Assembly (NCBI GenBank): GCA_020026155.1
Contig: JAHHQX010000009.1
Span: 27,781 to 91,780 of the forward strand
Length of the DNA: 64,000 bases
Direction of reading: 5' to 3'
Source of the DNA: Actinobacillus sp.
GTDB lineage: Bacteria; Pseudomonadota; Gammaproteobacteria; Enterobacterales; Pasteurellaceae
Of this stretch, positions 45,353 through 54,539 are shown piece by piece (the first letter of the stretch is position 1; every line of letters begins with the position of its first letter). A program made the translations under genes and the position numbers. Under the pieces are notes generated by a model. The model worked only from the letters and a program-made list of their open reading frames with translations. It was not told the DNA's origin and did not search any database.

Positions 45353-45502
45353 TTATAAATCAAAATTCGTGCCAAAATTAAGCCCTAAATTTACTGCAGG
45401 GGTGCTATTTGAACCGCCTGCTACCCCAATTCCGCCCCCATAACCTAAAGAGCAAGCACTTAAAGTCGAAATTATCATCATTACGAGCACATATTTTTTC
45501 AT
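45353..45502 (-). CDS. Very small lipoprotein, unknown function
   Basis: A 49-residue frame: signal part MKKYVLVMMIISTLSAC with lipobox LSAC at the predicted lipidated Cys17, then a short glycine-rich tail (SLGYGGGIGVAGG) ending FGTNFDL. Only about 33 residues would remain after processing. It starts 11 bases behind the kinase-like gene on the same strand, with a weak ribosome site. The convincing lipoprotein signal supports it being real; no family recognised. Confidence 0.65.
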   Translation of the reverse strand: MKKYVLVMMIISTLSACSLGYGGGIGVAGGSNSTPAVNLGLNFGTNFDL

Positions 45503-45513
45503 CTTCGTATCAC

Positions 45514-46260
45514 TTATTGCTGATTTTGTTTCGCTCGAAACGCATCCATGTGTTCAAACAAACGGTAAATTGCCTGTAAATCCGTACGGGCTACCTTTTT
45601 GAATAAACATAAAAAACGATAAAGTGGTCGATATTTATCAAGAAAATCTACCATCGCCTGCCATTCATCTTTATCACATACACTATGATAATGCGCAATG
45701 GCAGCCGCCATCTGATTAGGCTTTAAGAATTCAGCACGCCCTAAACTATGTATGTACAGCAAACTATCGCGTACTTTTTGGCGCATCATATTTTTTCCTA
45801 TTTTACCATTTTCAAAATCAACGAAACAGACTTTCCCATCTTTGTAAACCATATCGCGTAACGCGGGACGACCATGAGTTAAATTTTGACGATGAAGATT
45901 AGCCAGTGTTGAGCCACAAGTTGCAAGCATTTGATTGATAAAATCATCCGCCTGTTCTCGACTTTCGATGTAGCTACTTGCGCTTCGTCCTGCATCTTCT
46001 AAAACCATGTAGTCATCACCATAACACATTAGTTTAGCAACGGGCGCACCATTGGTGGTTAAAAAACGTAGATTATCTAATTCTTTTTGAAATGCCCTTT
46101 TAGGACTTGGTTTCAAAAAACGTTCTATACCTTCAAGTTGTTCTGGTTGTTTAAGCCAGTATTTTTTATCTTGAAAGTAAAAAGAGTGAATGCGAGTACC
46201 TTTGTGCGCAACAAGCTCATTAGCAACGGCGCTTAAAAAATGTTGAAATTGTTTTTCCAT
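45514..46260 (-). CDS. Protein-kinase-fold enzyme, LPS core kinase-like
   Basis: A 248-residue cytoplasmic protein with a kinase-like layout: FQKELDNLRFL (possible C-helix Glu), YMVLEDAG hinge, LHRQNLTHGRPALRDMVY as a catalytic-loop equivalent and VCFVDFENG as the DFG-like metal motif. This pattern is found in the lipopolysaccharide kinase/RIO/BUD32 group, which includes Kdo and heptose kinases. The catalytic HxD is altered to HGRPALRD, so activity and substrate are uncertain. Divergent from a DUF1439 gene and followed by a tiny lipoprotein gene. Confidence 0.7.
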   Translation of the reverse strand: MEKQFQHFLSAVANELVAHKGTRIHSFYFQDKKYWLKQPEQLEGIERFLKPSPKRAFQKELDNLRFLTTNGAPVAKLMCYGDDYMVLEDAGRSASSYIESREQADDFINQMLATCGSTLANLHRQNLTHGRPALRDMVYKDGKVCFVDFENGKIGKNMMRQKVRDSLLYIHSLGRAEFLKPNQMAAAIAHYHSVCDKDEWQAMVDFLDKYRPLYRFLCLFKKVARTDLQAIYRLFEHMDAFRAKQNQQ

Positions 46261-46369
46261 ATTAGTTTTTTTATTCGTTTAAAATTTTAAAACTCGTTTG
46301 AGCCTCATCTAAAGATTGAGTATTCTATATGGGTTACCTATTATAAACTCTCTTTTACAGGAAAAGCCT

Positions 46370-46945
46370 ATGTTTTTAAGAAAGCCCTTTCTTATTTTGA
46401 TTAGCTTTGTGGCAATTTTTTGCTCAACTCAAGCCTCGGCTTTTGAGTTTACATTTCCGTATAGCCTCAATAATCAAGACGTAAATCAGTATTTGTTACA
46501 AAAAGTGAAACTCAACCAATCCTTTGGTTTTCCAGGATTTTTTACTTTTGATTATAATATTTCCAATATGAAAGCAAATATTGGACAAGAACCTAACCGT
46601 ATTAATATGTCAGCGACATTAACGGGAAATTTTTCACTGTTAAAGCAAGACCAATTGCAAACCCAAATCCAAATTGAATTTAGTGCATTGCCTTACTACG
46701 ACCCAGCTACAGGGGCAGTTTATCTAAAAGACTTCCACATTATAAAAACAGATGTCACCCCACAAAAATATATGGATGACGTTGAAAAAGTATTGCCTTG
46801 GTTAAACAACAGCATGGCGGATTTATTAAAAGACACACCGATTTATCGTTTAAATGATGACAAATTCATGCAACGTGTTATCAAAAAATTTGCCAAAGCA
46901 ATTGTAGTTGAACCTAATCAATTAGAATTCAAAGTGGGTTGGTAA
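46370..46945 (+). CDS. Exported DUF1439 (YceB-like) protein
   Basis: A 191-residue exported protein. The ATG at 46370 follows CAGGAAAA; in-frame codons from 46316 lack a site. The signal peptide ends TQASA, without a lipobox Cys, unlike E. coli YceB. The mature part has alternating beta strands (INMSATLTGNFSLL, QTQIQIEFSALPYYDPATGA) typical of the DUF1439 lipid-binding-like fold. Role unknown; a strong bidirectional terminator follows. Confidence 0.8.
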   Translation: MFLRKPFLILISFVAIFCSTQASAFEFTFPYSLNNQDVNQYLLQKVKLNQSFGFPGFFTFDYNISNMKANIGQEPNRINMSATLTGNFSLLKQDQLQTQIQIEFSALPYYDPATGAVYLKDFHIIKTDVTPQKYMDDVEKVLPWLNNSMADLLKDTPIYRLNDDKFMQRVIKKFAKAIVVEPNQLEFKVGW

Positions 46946-46965
46946 ATCATTAACTCACAAGGTTA

Positions 46966-47000
46966 AAATGCCGAAAGCACTCGACTTTCGGCATTTTTTT
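46966..47000. terminator. Bidirectional terminator between DUF1439 gene and ispH
   Basis: AAATGCCGAAAG and CTTTCGGCATTT form a 12-bp stem around CACTCGA, followed by T-rich sequence; the genes converge here. Confidence 0.9.
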
Positions 47001-47950
47001 TATTCTACTTCTTTTACATTTACACGTAATTCACGTGGGACTTCAAATACAGTATCTTCTTGGCAGCCTTGAAGTTCTTCTACAGTTCTAGGTCCGAAAG
47101 TTTGTAAGCGTTCAATCACTGATTGAACAAGAACTTCTGGTGCAGATGCACCAGCGGTGACCCCAATTGTTTTGATGTTTTCAAACCAACTTGGATCAAG
47201 ATCATTGGCATCGTCTACAAGTTTAGCGGGAACTCCCATTCTCACGGCAAGCTCTGCCAAGCGATTAGAATTTGATGAGTTTTTTGAGCCCACTACTACC
47301 ACAAAATCAGATTGTGTGGCTAAATCACGTACTGCTTGTTGACGATTCGTTGTAGCATAACAAATATCGTTTTTACGCGGTCCCTGAATTGCTGGATATT
47401 TTGCTTTTAGCGCTTCAATTACATCATGCGTATCATCAATCGAAAGTGTCGTTTGCGTCATGAAAGTTAAATCTTCATCAGCACGTAATGGTAAGTTAGC
47501 AACGTCTTCAACATCTTCGATAAGGAAGATGCCACCTTCTGCATTGTCATACTGCCCCATTGTTCCTTCAACTTCTGCATGCCCTTGGTGTCCAATTAAA
47601 ATTGCTTTAGTCCCGCGACGACTTGCACGGGCTACTTGCATATGTACTTTCGTGACTAGTGGACAGGTTGCATCAAAAACACGTAAACCACGATCTTTCG
47701 CTTCTTGACGCACAGCTTGCGAAACCCCATGTGCAGAGAAAATTACGATTGCCCCATCTGGCACCTCAGATAATTCTTCTACAAAAATTGCACCGCGTTC
47801 GCGTAAGCCATTTACAACAAAACGATTATGTACCACTTCATGGCGTACATAAATCGGACTACCATACAGTTCTAATGCTAATTCAACGATACTAATAGCG
47901 CGATCAACCCCCGCACAAAAGCCTCGTGGATTTGCTAGTATAATTCTCAT
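47000..47950 (-). CDS. ispH: 4-hydroxy-3-methylbut-2-enyl diphosphate reductase
   Basis: Last enzyme of the MEP isoprenoid route, a 4Fe-4S reductase. The 316-residue product has the three cluster cysteines in NPRGFCAGVDRAI, DATCPLVTKVH and ICYATTNRQ, and the substrate-binding His in RHEVVHNRFV and IGHQGHAE. It overlaps lspA by four bases (ATGA), the conserved lspA-ispH pair. Confidence 0.98.
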   Translation of the reverse strand: MRIILANPRGFCAGVDRAISIVELALELYGSPIYVRHEVVHNRFVVNGLRERGAIFVEELSEVPDGAIVIFSAHGVSQAVRQEAKDRGLRVFDATCPLVTKVHMQVARASRRGTKAILIGHQGHAEVEGTMGQYDNAEGGIFLIEDVEDVANLPLRADEDLTFMTQTTLSIDDTHDVIEALKAKYPAIQGPRKNDICYATTNRQQAVRDLATQSDFVVVVGSKNSSNSNRLAELAVRMGVPAKLVDDANDLDPSWFENIKTIGVTAGASAPEVLVQSVIERLQTFGPRTVEELQGCQEDTVFEVPRELRVNVKEVE

Positions 47951-48438
47951 TTATTCCCCGCTTTCGCTTTTTTATCTCTTCTCACTGTATCTAAAATCAA
48001 TAACCCCGCACCGATACAAATTGCAATATCTGCAACATTAAATACAGGGTAATGCCATTGGTGATAATGAAAGTCGAAAAAATCGACTACATAACCTCGT
48101 GTAAAACGATCATAGGCATTGGAAAGTGCTCCGCCAATAATTAAGGCGTAGCCTGAGTTTTGTAAAATTTGGGTCCGTTTATTGCGTACCATTAAAACGA
48201 ATAGGAAAAGTGAAATAACGACAGCTAACCCCTCGAATAAAAATTTCTGCCAGCCAGAATGATCGGCAAGAAAACTAAAGGCAGCGCCAAAATTTCTCAC
48301 ATAAGTGAGATTGAATATAGGTAAAATACTCACACTTTCATACAATGAAAAATGTTCTACAATCAAAAACTTAGTAAACATATCTAAACAAATTACCGCT
48401 ATGATAAGCCAGGTAAAAACGATGCCAGATTTTTTCAT
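47947..48438 (-). CDS. lspA: Lipoprotein signal peptidase
   Basis: Inner-membrane aspartic protease that cleaves prolipoproteins. The 163-residue product has four membrane helices and the catalytic Asp residues in NAYDRFTRGYVVDF and NVADIAICIG. A dispersed-motif copy lies between it and ileS. Confidence 0.97.
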   Translation of the reverse strand: MKKSGIVFTWLIIAVICLDMFTKFLIVEHFSLYESVSILPIFNLTYVRNFGAAFSFLADHSGWQKFLFEGLAVVISLFLFVLMVRNKRTQILQNSGYALIIGGALSNAYDRFTRGYVVDFFDFHYHQWHYPVFNVADIAICIGAGLLILDTVRRDKKAKAGNK

Positions 48439-48511
48439 TTGCTACTTTCCTAAATCATTTATGTAAAGTGTGCAGTATAGCACGATTTTTCTGCACGACT
48501 CTTAAAAAATA

Positions 48512-48538
48512 TACGCCCCGATTTTCGCCAAAATTTTT
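48512..48538 (+). repeat. Dispersed motif, single copy between ileS and lspA
   Basis: TACGCCCCGATTTTCG, two bases, then AAAATTTTT. It matches the consensus closely and has no inverted partner, showing that the unit is the single oriented motif and not the palindrome. Confidence 0.85.
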
Positions 48539-48565
48539 GTTATTTCTTATCTTACTTTTAATAAA

Positions 48566-48598
48566 AAGCCTCTGAAAGCTCATCACCTTCAGAGGCTT
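48566..48598 (-). terminator. Terminator of ileS
   Basis: AAGCCTCTGAA and TTCAGAGGCTT form an 11-bp stem with a 11-base loop, with T-rich sequence after it on the minus strand. Confidence 0.88.
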
Positions 48599-48616
48599 GA
48601 TTTATTACACTATCAA

Positions 48617-51430
48617 TTAAGCAAAATGACGCACTTCACCTTCGCCAGCCACGTTTTCAACACAACGTGCGCAAAGAGTTGGATGTTCCGCATTTTGACC
48701 GATAGTATCGGAATAATGCCAACAACGTGGGCATTTTTCTGCTTGTGAGCGTTCTACTTTCACTGCAAGACCTTTCACTTCGCCTTCAGCAACATCTGCG
48801 TCAGCAAGTGATTTCACAGTTGCTTTTGAGGTAATTAAAACGAAGCGTAATTCATCGCCAAGCGCTTCTAAAAGCGGTAAGTATTCTTCATTTGCATAAA
48901 GCGTTACTTCTGCTTCTAAACCACCACCGATAACTTTATCATTACGAGCTTGTTCAAGTACACGGTTTACTTCGTTACGTAATACTTGAATTTGTTGCCA
49001 GTATGCATCGCTCATTTTTTCGTTATCGTCTAATGCGAATAAATCTTTGTAGAATTCTTCAGTGAAGACAAATTCACTACGCGTACCTGGAAGGGCTTGC
49101 CAGATTTCATCTGCTGTGAATGAAAGGATTGGCGCAATCCAACGTACTAATGCTTCAGCGATGTGCCATAATGCAGTTTGGCAACTACGACGTGCAAGGC
49201 TGTCGGCTTTTGTGGTGTATTGACGGTCTTTAATGATATCAAGATAGAATGATCCCATTTCTACTGAGCAGAAACGCATTAAACGTTGTACTACTGAGTG
49301 GAATTGGTAATTTTCATAGTCAGCTTCAATATCATTTTGCGCTTGTAACGCACAATCTACAGCCCAGCGATCAAGTGGTAACATATCTTGCGGTGCAACA
49401 AGATCAGTTTCTGGATTGAAACCATTTAAGTTAGCAAGCAAGAAGCGCGCGGTATTACGAATACGACGATAGCTATCTGCAGCACGTTTTAAAATTTCAT
49501 CAGATACGGTCATTTCACCCGTATAGTCTGTTGATGCTACCCATAAACGTAAGATATCACCACCGAATTTATCCATCACTTCTTGAGGTGTTACGATGTT
49601 ACCGATAGATTTAGACATTTTACGTCCTTGTCCATCTACGGTGAAACCGTGAGTTAATACTTGTTTGTAAGGTGCTTTGTTATCTGTGGCGGTTGAAAGC
49701 ATTAAAGATGACATGAACCAACCACGATGTTGATCTGAACCTTCTAAGTATAAATCAATGTCCGCACCGTTAAATTCTGGACGGCTTTGTACCACTGATG
49801 CGTAAGTTGATCCTGAGTCGAACCATACGTCCAAGGTATCCATTACTTTGCGGTATTGATCGGCTTCATCACCTAATACAGATTTAGGATCTAAATCCCA
49901 CCATGCTTGAATACCTTGTTTTTCAACAAGTTTTGCTACTTCTTCTGCAATTTCAACACTGCGTGGGTGAAGTTCTTCAGTATCTTTATGAATGAATAAT
50001 GTTACTGGTACGCCCCAAGTACGTTGACGCGAGATACACCAGTCTGGGCGGTTTTCAACCATTTTTTCAATACGCGCTTGACCCCAATCTGGAATCCAAC
50101 GTACAGATTTGATTTCGCCTAATGCTTTTTCACGTAATCCGTGGTTATCCATACCGATGAACCATTGTGGAGTGGCACGGAAGATAATTGGTGTTTTATG
50201 GCGCCAGCAATGTGGATAGCTATGACGGATTTTTTCAACTTTTAATAACGCGCCCACTTCTTGTAATTTTTCGATAACAAGTGGGTTCGCTTCAAAGACT
50301 TTTTTGCCTGCGAAGAATTCGGCTTTATCTGTGAAGATACCGTCGTTATTAATTAAACCAACTAAAGTTACGCCATTTGCTTGAGAAACATTAAAGTCAT
50401 CTAAACCGTGGTCTGGTGCAGTGTGTACTAACCCTGTACCACCTTCAGTTGTGACGTGTTCTCCAAGAATAAATGGTACATCATACGCATAGAATGGGTG
50501 ATGGAACATTAAGCCGTTAAGGTTTTCACCTTTGGTTGTGCCAAGAATTTCATAGTTTTCCCAGCCCATTGTTTTCGCAACGCTTTCAACTAATGCTTCA
50601 GCAAGGATAAATTGGCGATCGCCAACTTTTACCACTTGATATTCTAAATCGCCGTGTAAAGAGATTGCACGGTTTGATGGAATTGTCCAAGGGGTAGTGG
50701 TCCAAATAACGGCTTCAATTTCACCTGCATCAGTTAAACCAAAACGTTTTGCAACTTCTGCGTTATCCGCTGCTTTGAATGCAACATAGATAGATGGTGA
50801 AGTTTTATCTTCATATTCTACTTCCGCTTCCGCTAATGAAGACGCACAGTCTAAACACCAATGAACAGGTTTGTAACCTTTATAAAGGTGACCATTTTTG
50901 ATCACTTTCGCAAATGTACGAATGATGTTCGCTTCGGTGTCAAAATTCATAGTAAGGTATGGATGATCCCAGTCCCCTAACACACCAAGACGAATGAAGT
51001 CCTTTTTCTGACCTTCAACTTGCGTTTTTGCATATTTACGGCATTCTTCGCGGAATTCTGCCGCTGAAATTTTTTGGTTTGGTTTTCCAACTAAACCTTC
51101 TACTTTCAATTCGATAGGAAGACCATGACAGTCCCAACCTGGGATGTATGGGCAATCGTAACCGAATGCAGTTTTTGATTTAATAATAATATCTTTTAAA
51201 ATTTTATTAACAGCATGACCAATATGAATATTACCGTTTGCATATGGAGGACCATCATGCAAAATGAAAGATTTTTTGCCTTTTGAAGATTGACGAATTT
51301 TTTGGTAAAGATTTTTATCATACCAATTCTGTAACATTTTTGGCTCGCGCTGTGCCAAATTACCACGCATTGGGAAATCTGTTTGCGGCAGATTCAGCGT
51401 GTTTTTATAATCTGTAGTTTGATCTGTCAT
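48617..51430 (-). CDS. ileS: Isoleucyl-tRNA synthetase
   Basis: Class Ia synthetase, 937 residues, with the HIGH element (PPYANGNIHIGHA), editing domain (WTTTPWTIPSNRA), KMSKS element (GRKMSKSIGN) and C-terminal zinc finger (CPRCWHYSDTIG, LCARCVENVAG). The protein begins MTDQTTDYKNTLNLPQTDFP as in other gammaproteobacteria. A terminator stands before lspA, so the usual ileS-lspA co-transcription seems broken here. Confidence 0.98.
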   Translation of the reverse strand: MTDQTTDYKNTLNLPQTDFPMRGNLAQREPKMLQNWYDKNLYQKIRQSSKGKKSFILHDGPPYANGNIHIGHAVNKILKDIIIKSKTAFGYDCPYIPGWDCHGLPIELKVEGLVGKPNQKISAAEFREECRKYAKTQVEGQKKDFIRLGVLGDWDHPYLTMNFDTEANIIRTFAKVIKNGHLYKGYKPVHWCLDCASSLAEAEVEYEDKTSPSIYVAFKAADNAEVAKRFGLTDAGEIEAVIWTTTPWTIPSNRAISLHGDLEYQVVKVGDRQFILAEALVESVAKTMGWENYEILGTTKGENLNGLMFHHPFYAYDVPFILGEHVTTEGGTGLVHTAPDHGLDDFNVSQANGVTLVGLINNDGIFTDKAEFFAGKKVFEANPLVIEKLQEVGALLKVEKIRHSYPHCWRHKTPIIFRATPQWFIGMDNHGLREKALGEIKSVRWIPDWGQARIEKMVENRPDWCISRQRTWGVPVTLFIHKDTEELHPRSVEIAEEVAKLVEKQGIQAWWDLDPKSVLGDEADQYRKVMDTLDVWFDSGSTYASVVQSRPEFNGADIDLYLEGSDQHRGWFMSSLMLSTATDNKAPYKQVLTHGFTVDGQGRKMSKSIGNIVTPQEVMDKFGGDILRLWVASTDYTGEMTVSDEILKRAADSYRRIRNTARFLLANLNGFNPETDLVAPQDMLPLDRWAVDCALQAQNDIEADYENYQFHSVVQRLMRFCSVEMGSFYLDIIKDRQYTTKADSLARRSCQTALWHIAEALVRWIAPILSFTADEIWQALPGTRSEFVFTEEFYKDLFALDDNEKMSDAYWQQIQVLRNEVNRVLEQARNDKVIGGGLEAEVTLYANEEYLPLLEALGDELRFVLITSKATVKSLADADVAEGEVKGLAVKVERSQAEKCPRCWHYSDTIGQNAEHPTLCARCVENVAGEGEVRHFA

Positions 51431-51568
51431 GAGTTAATTCCAATTCATATTATCTGTGTCAATAAAAATGAGCCGTATTATAAGCACAAAAGCACAAAGA
51501 TTTAAAGAAAAAGCCGGCGTGCTTTGACTACGTCTTCACCCATTTTATTTCACATATAAAAATAGAAA

Positions 51569-51599
51569 GCACCGATGTGAATAACTTCATAATCGGTGC
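51569..51599 (-). terminator. Terminator of lysC
   Basis: GCACCGAT and ATCGGTGC form an 8-bp stem, with inner TGAA/TTCA pairing; T-rich on the minus strand. Confidence 0.75.
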
Positions 51600-51623
51600 A
51601 TGATAAATAAAAAAAGTAACCTT

Positions 51624-52988
51624 TTAATTTTCAAATAAGTTTTTATGTAATGCACGGACGATATCCGTTGCTTGCTCTGTTTGTACTAATAAGCAAATAT
51701 TATTCGTACTTGTTCCATAGCTAATCATACGAATATTAAAATCGGCAAGGACATTGAAAATATCTTTCGCTAAACCAGGATGGTTATCAAGTTTATTCCC
51801 CACCAGCGCAACGAGGGATAGCCCCGTATCAACTTTTACGTTGGCAATCGCGTTTAAATCAGCAAGAAGTTTTTCAGAAAACGTCGCTTGCTGAGAACAA
51901 CTGCAACCTGCACCAATTTTATCTAATACTAAAGTCACACTTAAATCAGAGGCATTCACCGTGTCTACCACGATATTATATTTTTCTAAAATCGATAATA
52001 TTTTATTTAGAAACCCTGCCTCTTGTGACATATTTAGTCGGGAAAGCGTCAACAACGTTTGATCATGTCTTACAGCGATGGCTCGGAAGGTGGGGGTATG
52101 TGTCGTTTCTTTCGTTACCCATGTGCCACCTGCAGTGGGTGCTTTACTTGATCCAACATACACGGGAATATTGCTACGTACAGCGGGACGTAAAGTTGCT
52201 GGATGCAGCACTTTTGCTCCAAATGTTGCCATCTCTGCCGCTTCTTCGAAAGTTAAGCTATCAATACGGTAAGCTAAGGGGACAATTCTTGGATCTGTGG
52301 TATAGATACCAGCCACATCTGTCCAAATCAGTACATCTTTCGCCCCTAATACTCCAGCTAATAAGGCAGCGGAATAGTCACTCCCTCCACGACCTAACGT
52401 AGTTGTATGCCCTTCTTTATCTCGCCCAATAAAACCTTGCGTAACAACAATTTTTCCAACTTGAAGCAATGGATTAATATGGGTTTCTACATTTGTTTTT
52501 GTCACAATTTCATCTGGAATAGCTTTTCCAAAATGGTTATTTGTTCTCACAATTGTGCGTACATCCACCCATTCGGCATCTACCCCACGCTCACGTAATA
52601 AATGCACAAAAATAAGAGAAGACATCATTTCGCCCCGGCTGATAAGCTCATCGGTCAACATCAACGAAGGTGCACTGTCTGCAATGACATCAGCCAGTTC
52701 TTTAATTTTGGTTAAGTGTTCTTCAACATGAGGTCGAATGGTATCTGCATGCGATAATTCTGTTAAAATATTTTCTTGAATACGCACCACTTCCGCAAAC
52801 AACTTCTCACGCTTATCCTGCCCACATCCATTTGCAAGTGCAACAAGTAAGTTAGTCACACCAGCAGATGCAGAAAGAACAACAACACGTGAATGGGGAT
52901 CGGCAGCTAAAATGTCTGCACAAGCCTGCATAGAGGGAAAATCAGCGACACTTGTTCCGCCAAATTTTGCTACGGAAAGAAGGGGCAT
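51624..52988 (-). CDS. lysC: Aspartate kinase (lysine-sensitive, LysC type)
   Basis: First step of the aspartate family pathway, making aspartyl phosphate for lysine/DAP, threonine and methionine. The 454-residue monofunctional protein has the kinase N-terminus VAKFGGTSVADFPSM, TLGRGGSDYSAALLA, WTDVAGIYTTDPRIV, and two ACT domains at about 310-450 for feedback control (VDTVNASDLSVTLVLD; ISYGTSTNNICLL). Length and lack of a dehydrogenase domain identify the LysC/AK III type. No lysine riboswitch is visible upstream. Confidence 0.95.
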   Translation of the reverse strand: MPLLSVAKFGGTSVADFPSMQACADILAADPHSRVVVLSASAGVTNLLVALANGCGQDKREKLFAEVVRIQENILTELSHADTIRPHVEEHLTKIKELADVIADSAPSLMLTDELISRGEMMSSLIFVHLLRERGVDAEWVDVRTIVRTNNHFGKAIPDEIVTKTNVETHINPLLQVGKIVVTQGFIGRDKEGHTTTLGRGGSDYSAALLAGVLGAKDVLIWTDVAGIYTTDPRIVPLAYRIDSLTFEEAAEMATFGAKVLHPATLRPAVRSNIPVYVGSSKAPTAGGTWVTKETTHTPTFRAIAVRHDQTLLTLSRLNMSQEAGFLNKILSILEKYNIVVDTVNASDLSVTLVLDKIGAGCSCSQQATFSEKLLADLNAIANVKVDTGLSLVALVGNKLDNHPGLAKDIFNVLADFNIRMISYGTSTNNICLLVQTEQATDIVRALHKNLFEN

Positions 52989-53222
52989 AATCTCTGTCCT
53001 TAATTCTTGTTATGATGCATTAATGGAAAATTAGTCATATTTATTACATTTTCCATTTCCTAATTTTTAAGAAAATAAAATTAATCCCCTATTCTAGTAG
53101 TGCGCGAATAAAAATACTACCTAAAAACACTAAAAAATATCAGCTTTCTTATAAATTCATTGCACCAATATAAAATTATTGGATAATAAAATTACTTTTT
53201 ATCATTAAAGGATTTACTGAAT

Positions 53223-54035
53223 ATGTCTACTGAAAATTCTAAAATTAGTCAGGTAACATATGCGCTATTACCATCGATTATTTTACTTGTAATAGACTTA
53301 TTTACCCTCTATTTACAACCCCAATCCTATGCAATTTCGCATTTATCTTTGGCTGTCGTTACAGCACAAATGTTAAGCTTATGGCTCTTCCTTAAGGCAG
53401 ATATGTGCCCCGGTCAACGCGGACGCTTAATCAATGCGAATAAAGGGTTATTACTTTTCTGGATCGTGTGGTTATGTGTAAGTGGTTTTTCTAATTACAA
53501 CTATCTCATCACAGACTTAGTCAGCATGTGTGGGATTGGCATGACCGTTGCGATTTGGCTCCAACCTAAAAAACATCAAGATCGTCTTCCATTTATTTAC
53601 ATGGGGCTCGGTATTGGTGCTGTGGCAATTTTGGTTTATTTAATGATGTTTATGAATACCCCATTCATTTATCTTCCAATTTTTAATCCATTTGCTCAGT
53701 TGTTGGTGGGAACGATTTTATTAAATCTCATGCTCATCTCTGCTAAAAATCGTTTACATAACTTTATGGCATTACTACCTATGACCATGCTCGTTGCATT
53801 ATTCATAAATGCGGTCGTTATTTTTGGGTTATTAGGTTATTGCTATCTCCATAGCGTAGAATTTCCAAACCAAATTGCATGGATTCTTTATTTTGCTATT
53901 CATCTTCTATTACTGGTTATTATTAGCGCAGTTCTTTTCTTTGAAAAGAAATTGGATTATCTCATTTTATTAATTTTACTTATTTTAAGTGCCTCTCTAA
54001 CCTTATGGGCAACCTTTACTTATTATCATTTTTAA
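53223..54035 (+). CDS. Multi-pass inner-membrane protein, unknown function
   Basis: A 270-residue protein with about eight to nine membrane helices, short polar loops and no recognised motif. AAAGGA lies before the ATG. It is ten bases upstream of ybeY; H. influenzae also has an uncharacterised membrane protein gene directly before ybeY, so this is probably its orthologue and specific to the family. No transport or enzyme signature could be seen. Confidence 0.8.
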   Translation: MSTENSKISQVTYALLPSIILLVIDLFTLYLQPQSYAISHLSLAVVTAQMLSLWLFLKADMCPGQRGRLINANKGLLLFWIVWLCVSGFSNYNYLITDLVSMCGIGMTVAIWLQPKKHQDRLPFIYMGLGIGAVAILVYLMMFMNTPFIYLPIFNPFAQLLVGTILLNLMLISAKNRLHNFMALLPMTMLVALFINAVVIFGLLGYCYLHSVEFPNQIAWILYFAIHLLLLVIISAVLFFEKKLDYLILLILLILSASLTLWATFTYYHF

Positions 54036-54044
54036 GGAAAAACT

Positions 54045-54539
54045 ATGACAACAACTGAGGCAATTATTGACCTTCAATTAGCGTGTGAAAATACGGATAA
54101 TTTACCTACAGAAGCACAATTACAAACTTGGGCAAGTGCTGCGATTCAACCCAATACCACAGCAAATGAAATCACTGTCCGTATTGTAGATGAAGCAGAA
54201 AGTCATGAATTAAACCTGACTTATCGTGGTAAAGATCGCCCAACTAATGTGCTTTCTTTTCCATTCGAATGCCCACCCGAAGTGGAGATTCCTTTACTCG
54301 GTGATCTAATTATCTGCCGCCAAGTTGTAGAACGCGAGGCGCAAGAACAACAAATTACCTTAGATTCCCATTGGGCGCATATGATTGTACATGGTTGCCT
54401 CCATTTACAAGGCTACGACCACATTGAAGATGATGAGGCTGAAATCATGGAAAGCTTAGAAACGCAGATTATGCAAAATCTTGGCTTTGCTGACCCTTAT
54501 GCTTGTGAAAAAGAAGACACATGCAACCACGCCGATTAA
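54045..54539 (+). CDS. ybeY: Endoribonuclease YbeY
   Basis: Zinc endoribonuclease for 16S rRNA maturation and ribosome quality control. The 164-residue product has the metal motif HGCLHLQGYDH and the TYRGKDRPTNVLSFPFE segment. AAGGAAAA precedes the start. It overlaps the next gene by 19 bases. In many genomes ybeY follows phoH; here it follows a membrane protein gene. Confidence 0.97.
   Translation: MTTTEAIIDLQLACENTDNLPTEAQLQTWASAAIQPNTTANEITVRIVDEAESHELNLTYRGKDRPTNVLSFPFECPPEVEIPLLGDLIICRQVVEREAQEQQITLDSHWAHMIVHGCLHLQGYDHIEDDEAEIMESLETQIMQNLGFADPYACEKEDTCNHAD

Noticed and set aside
52989..53222. Lysine riboswitch before lysC
   Set aside because: The 234 bases upstream are A/T-rich and lack recognisable L-box helices and core motifs.
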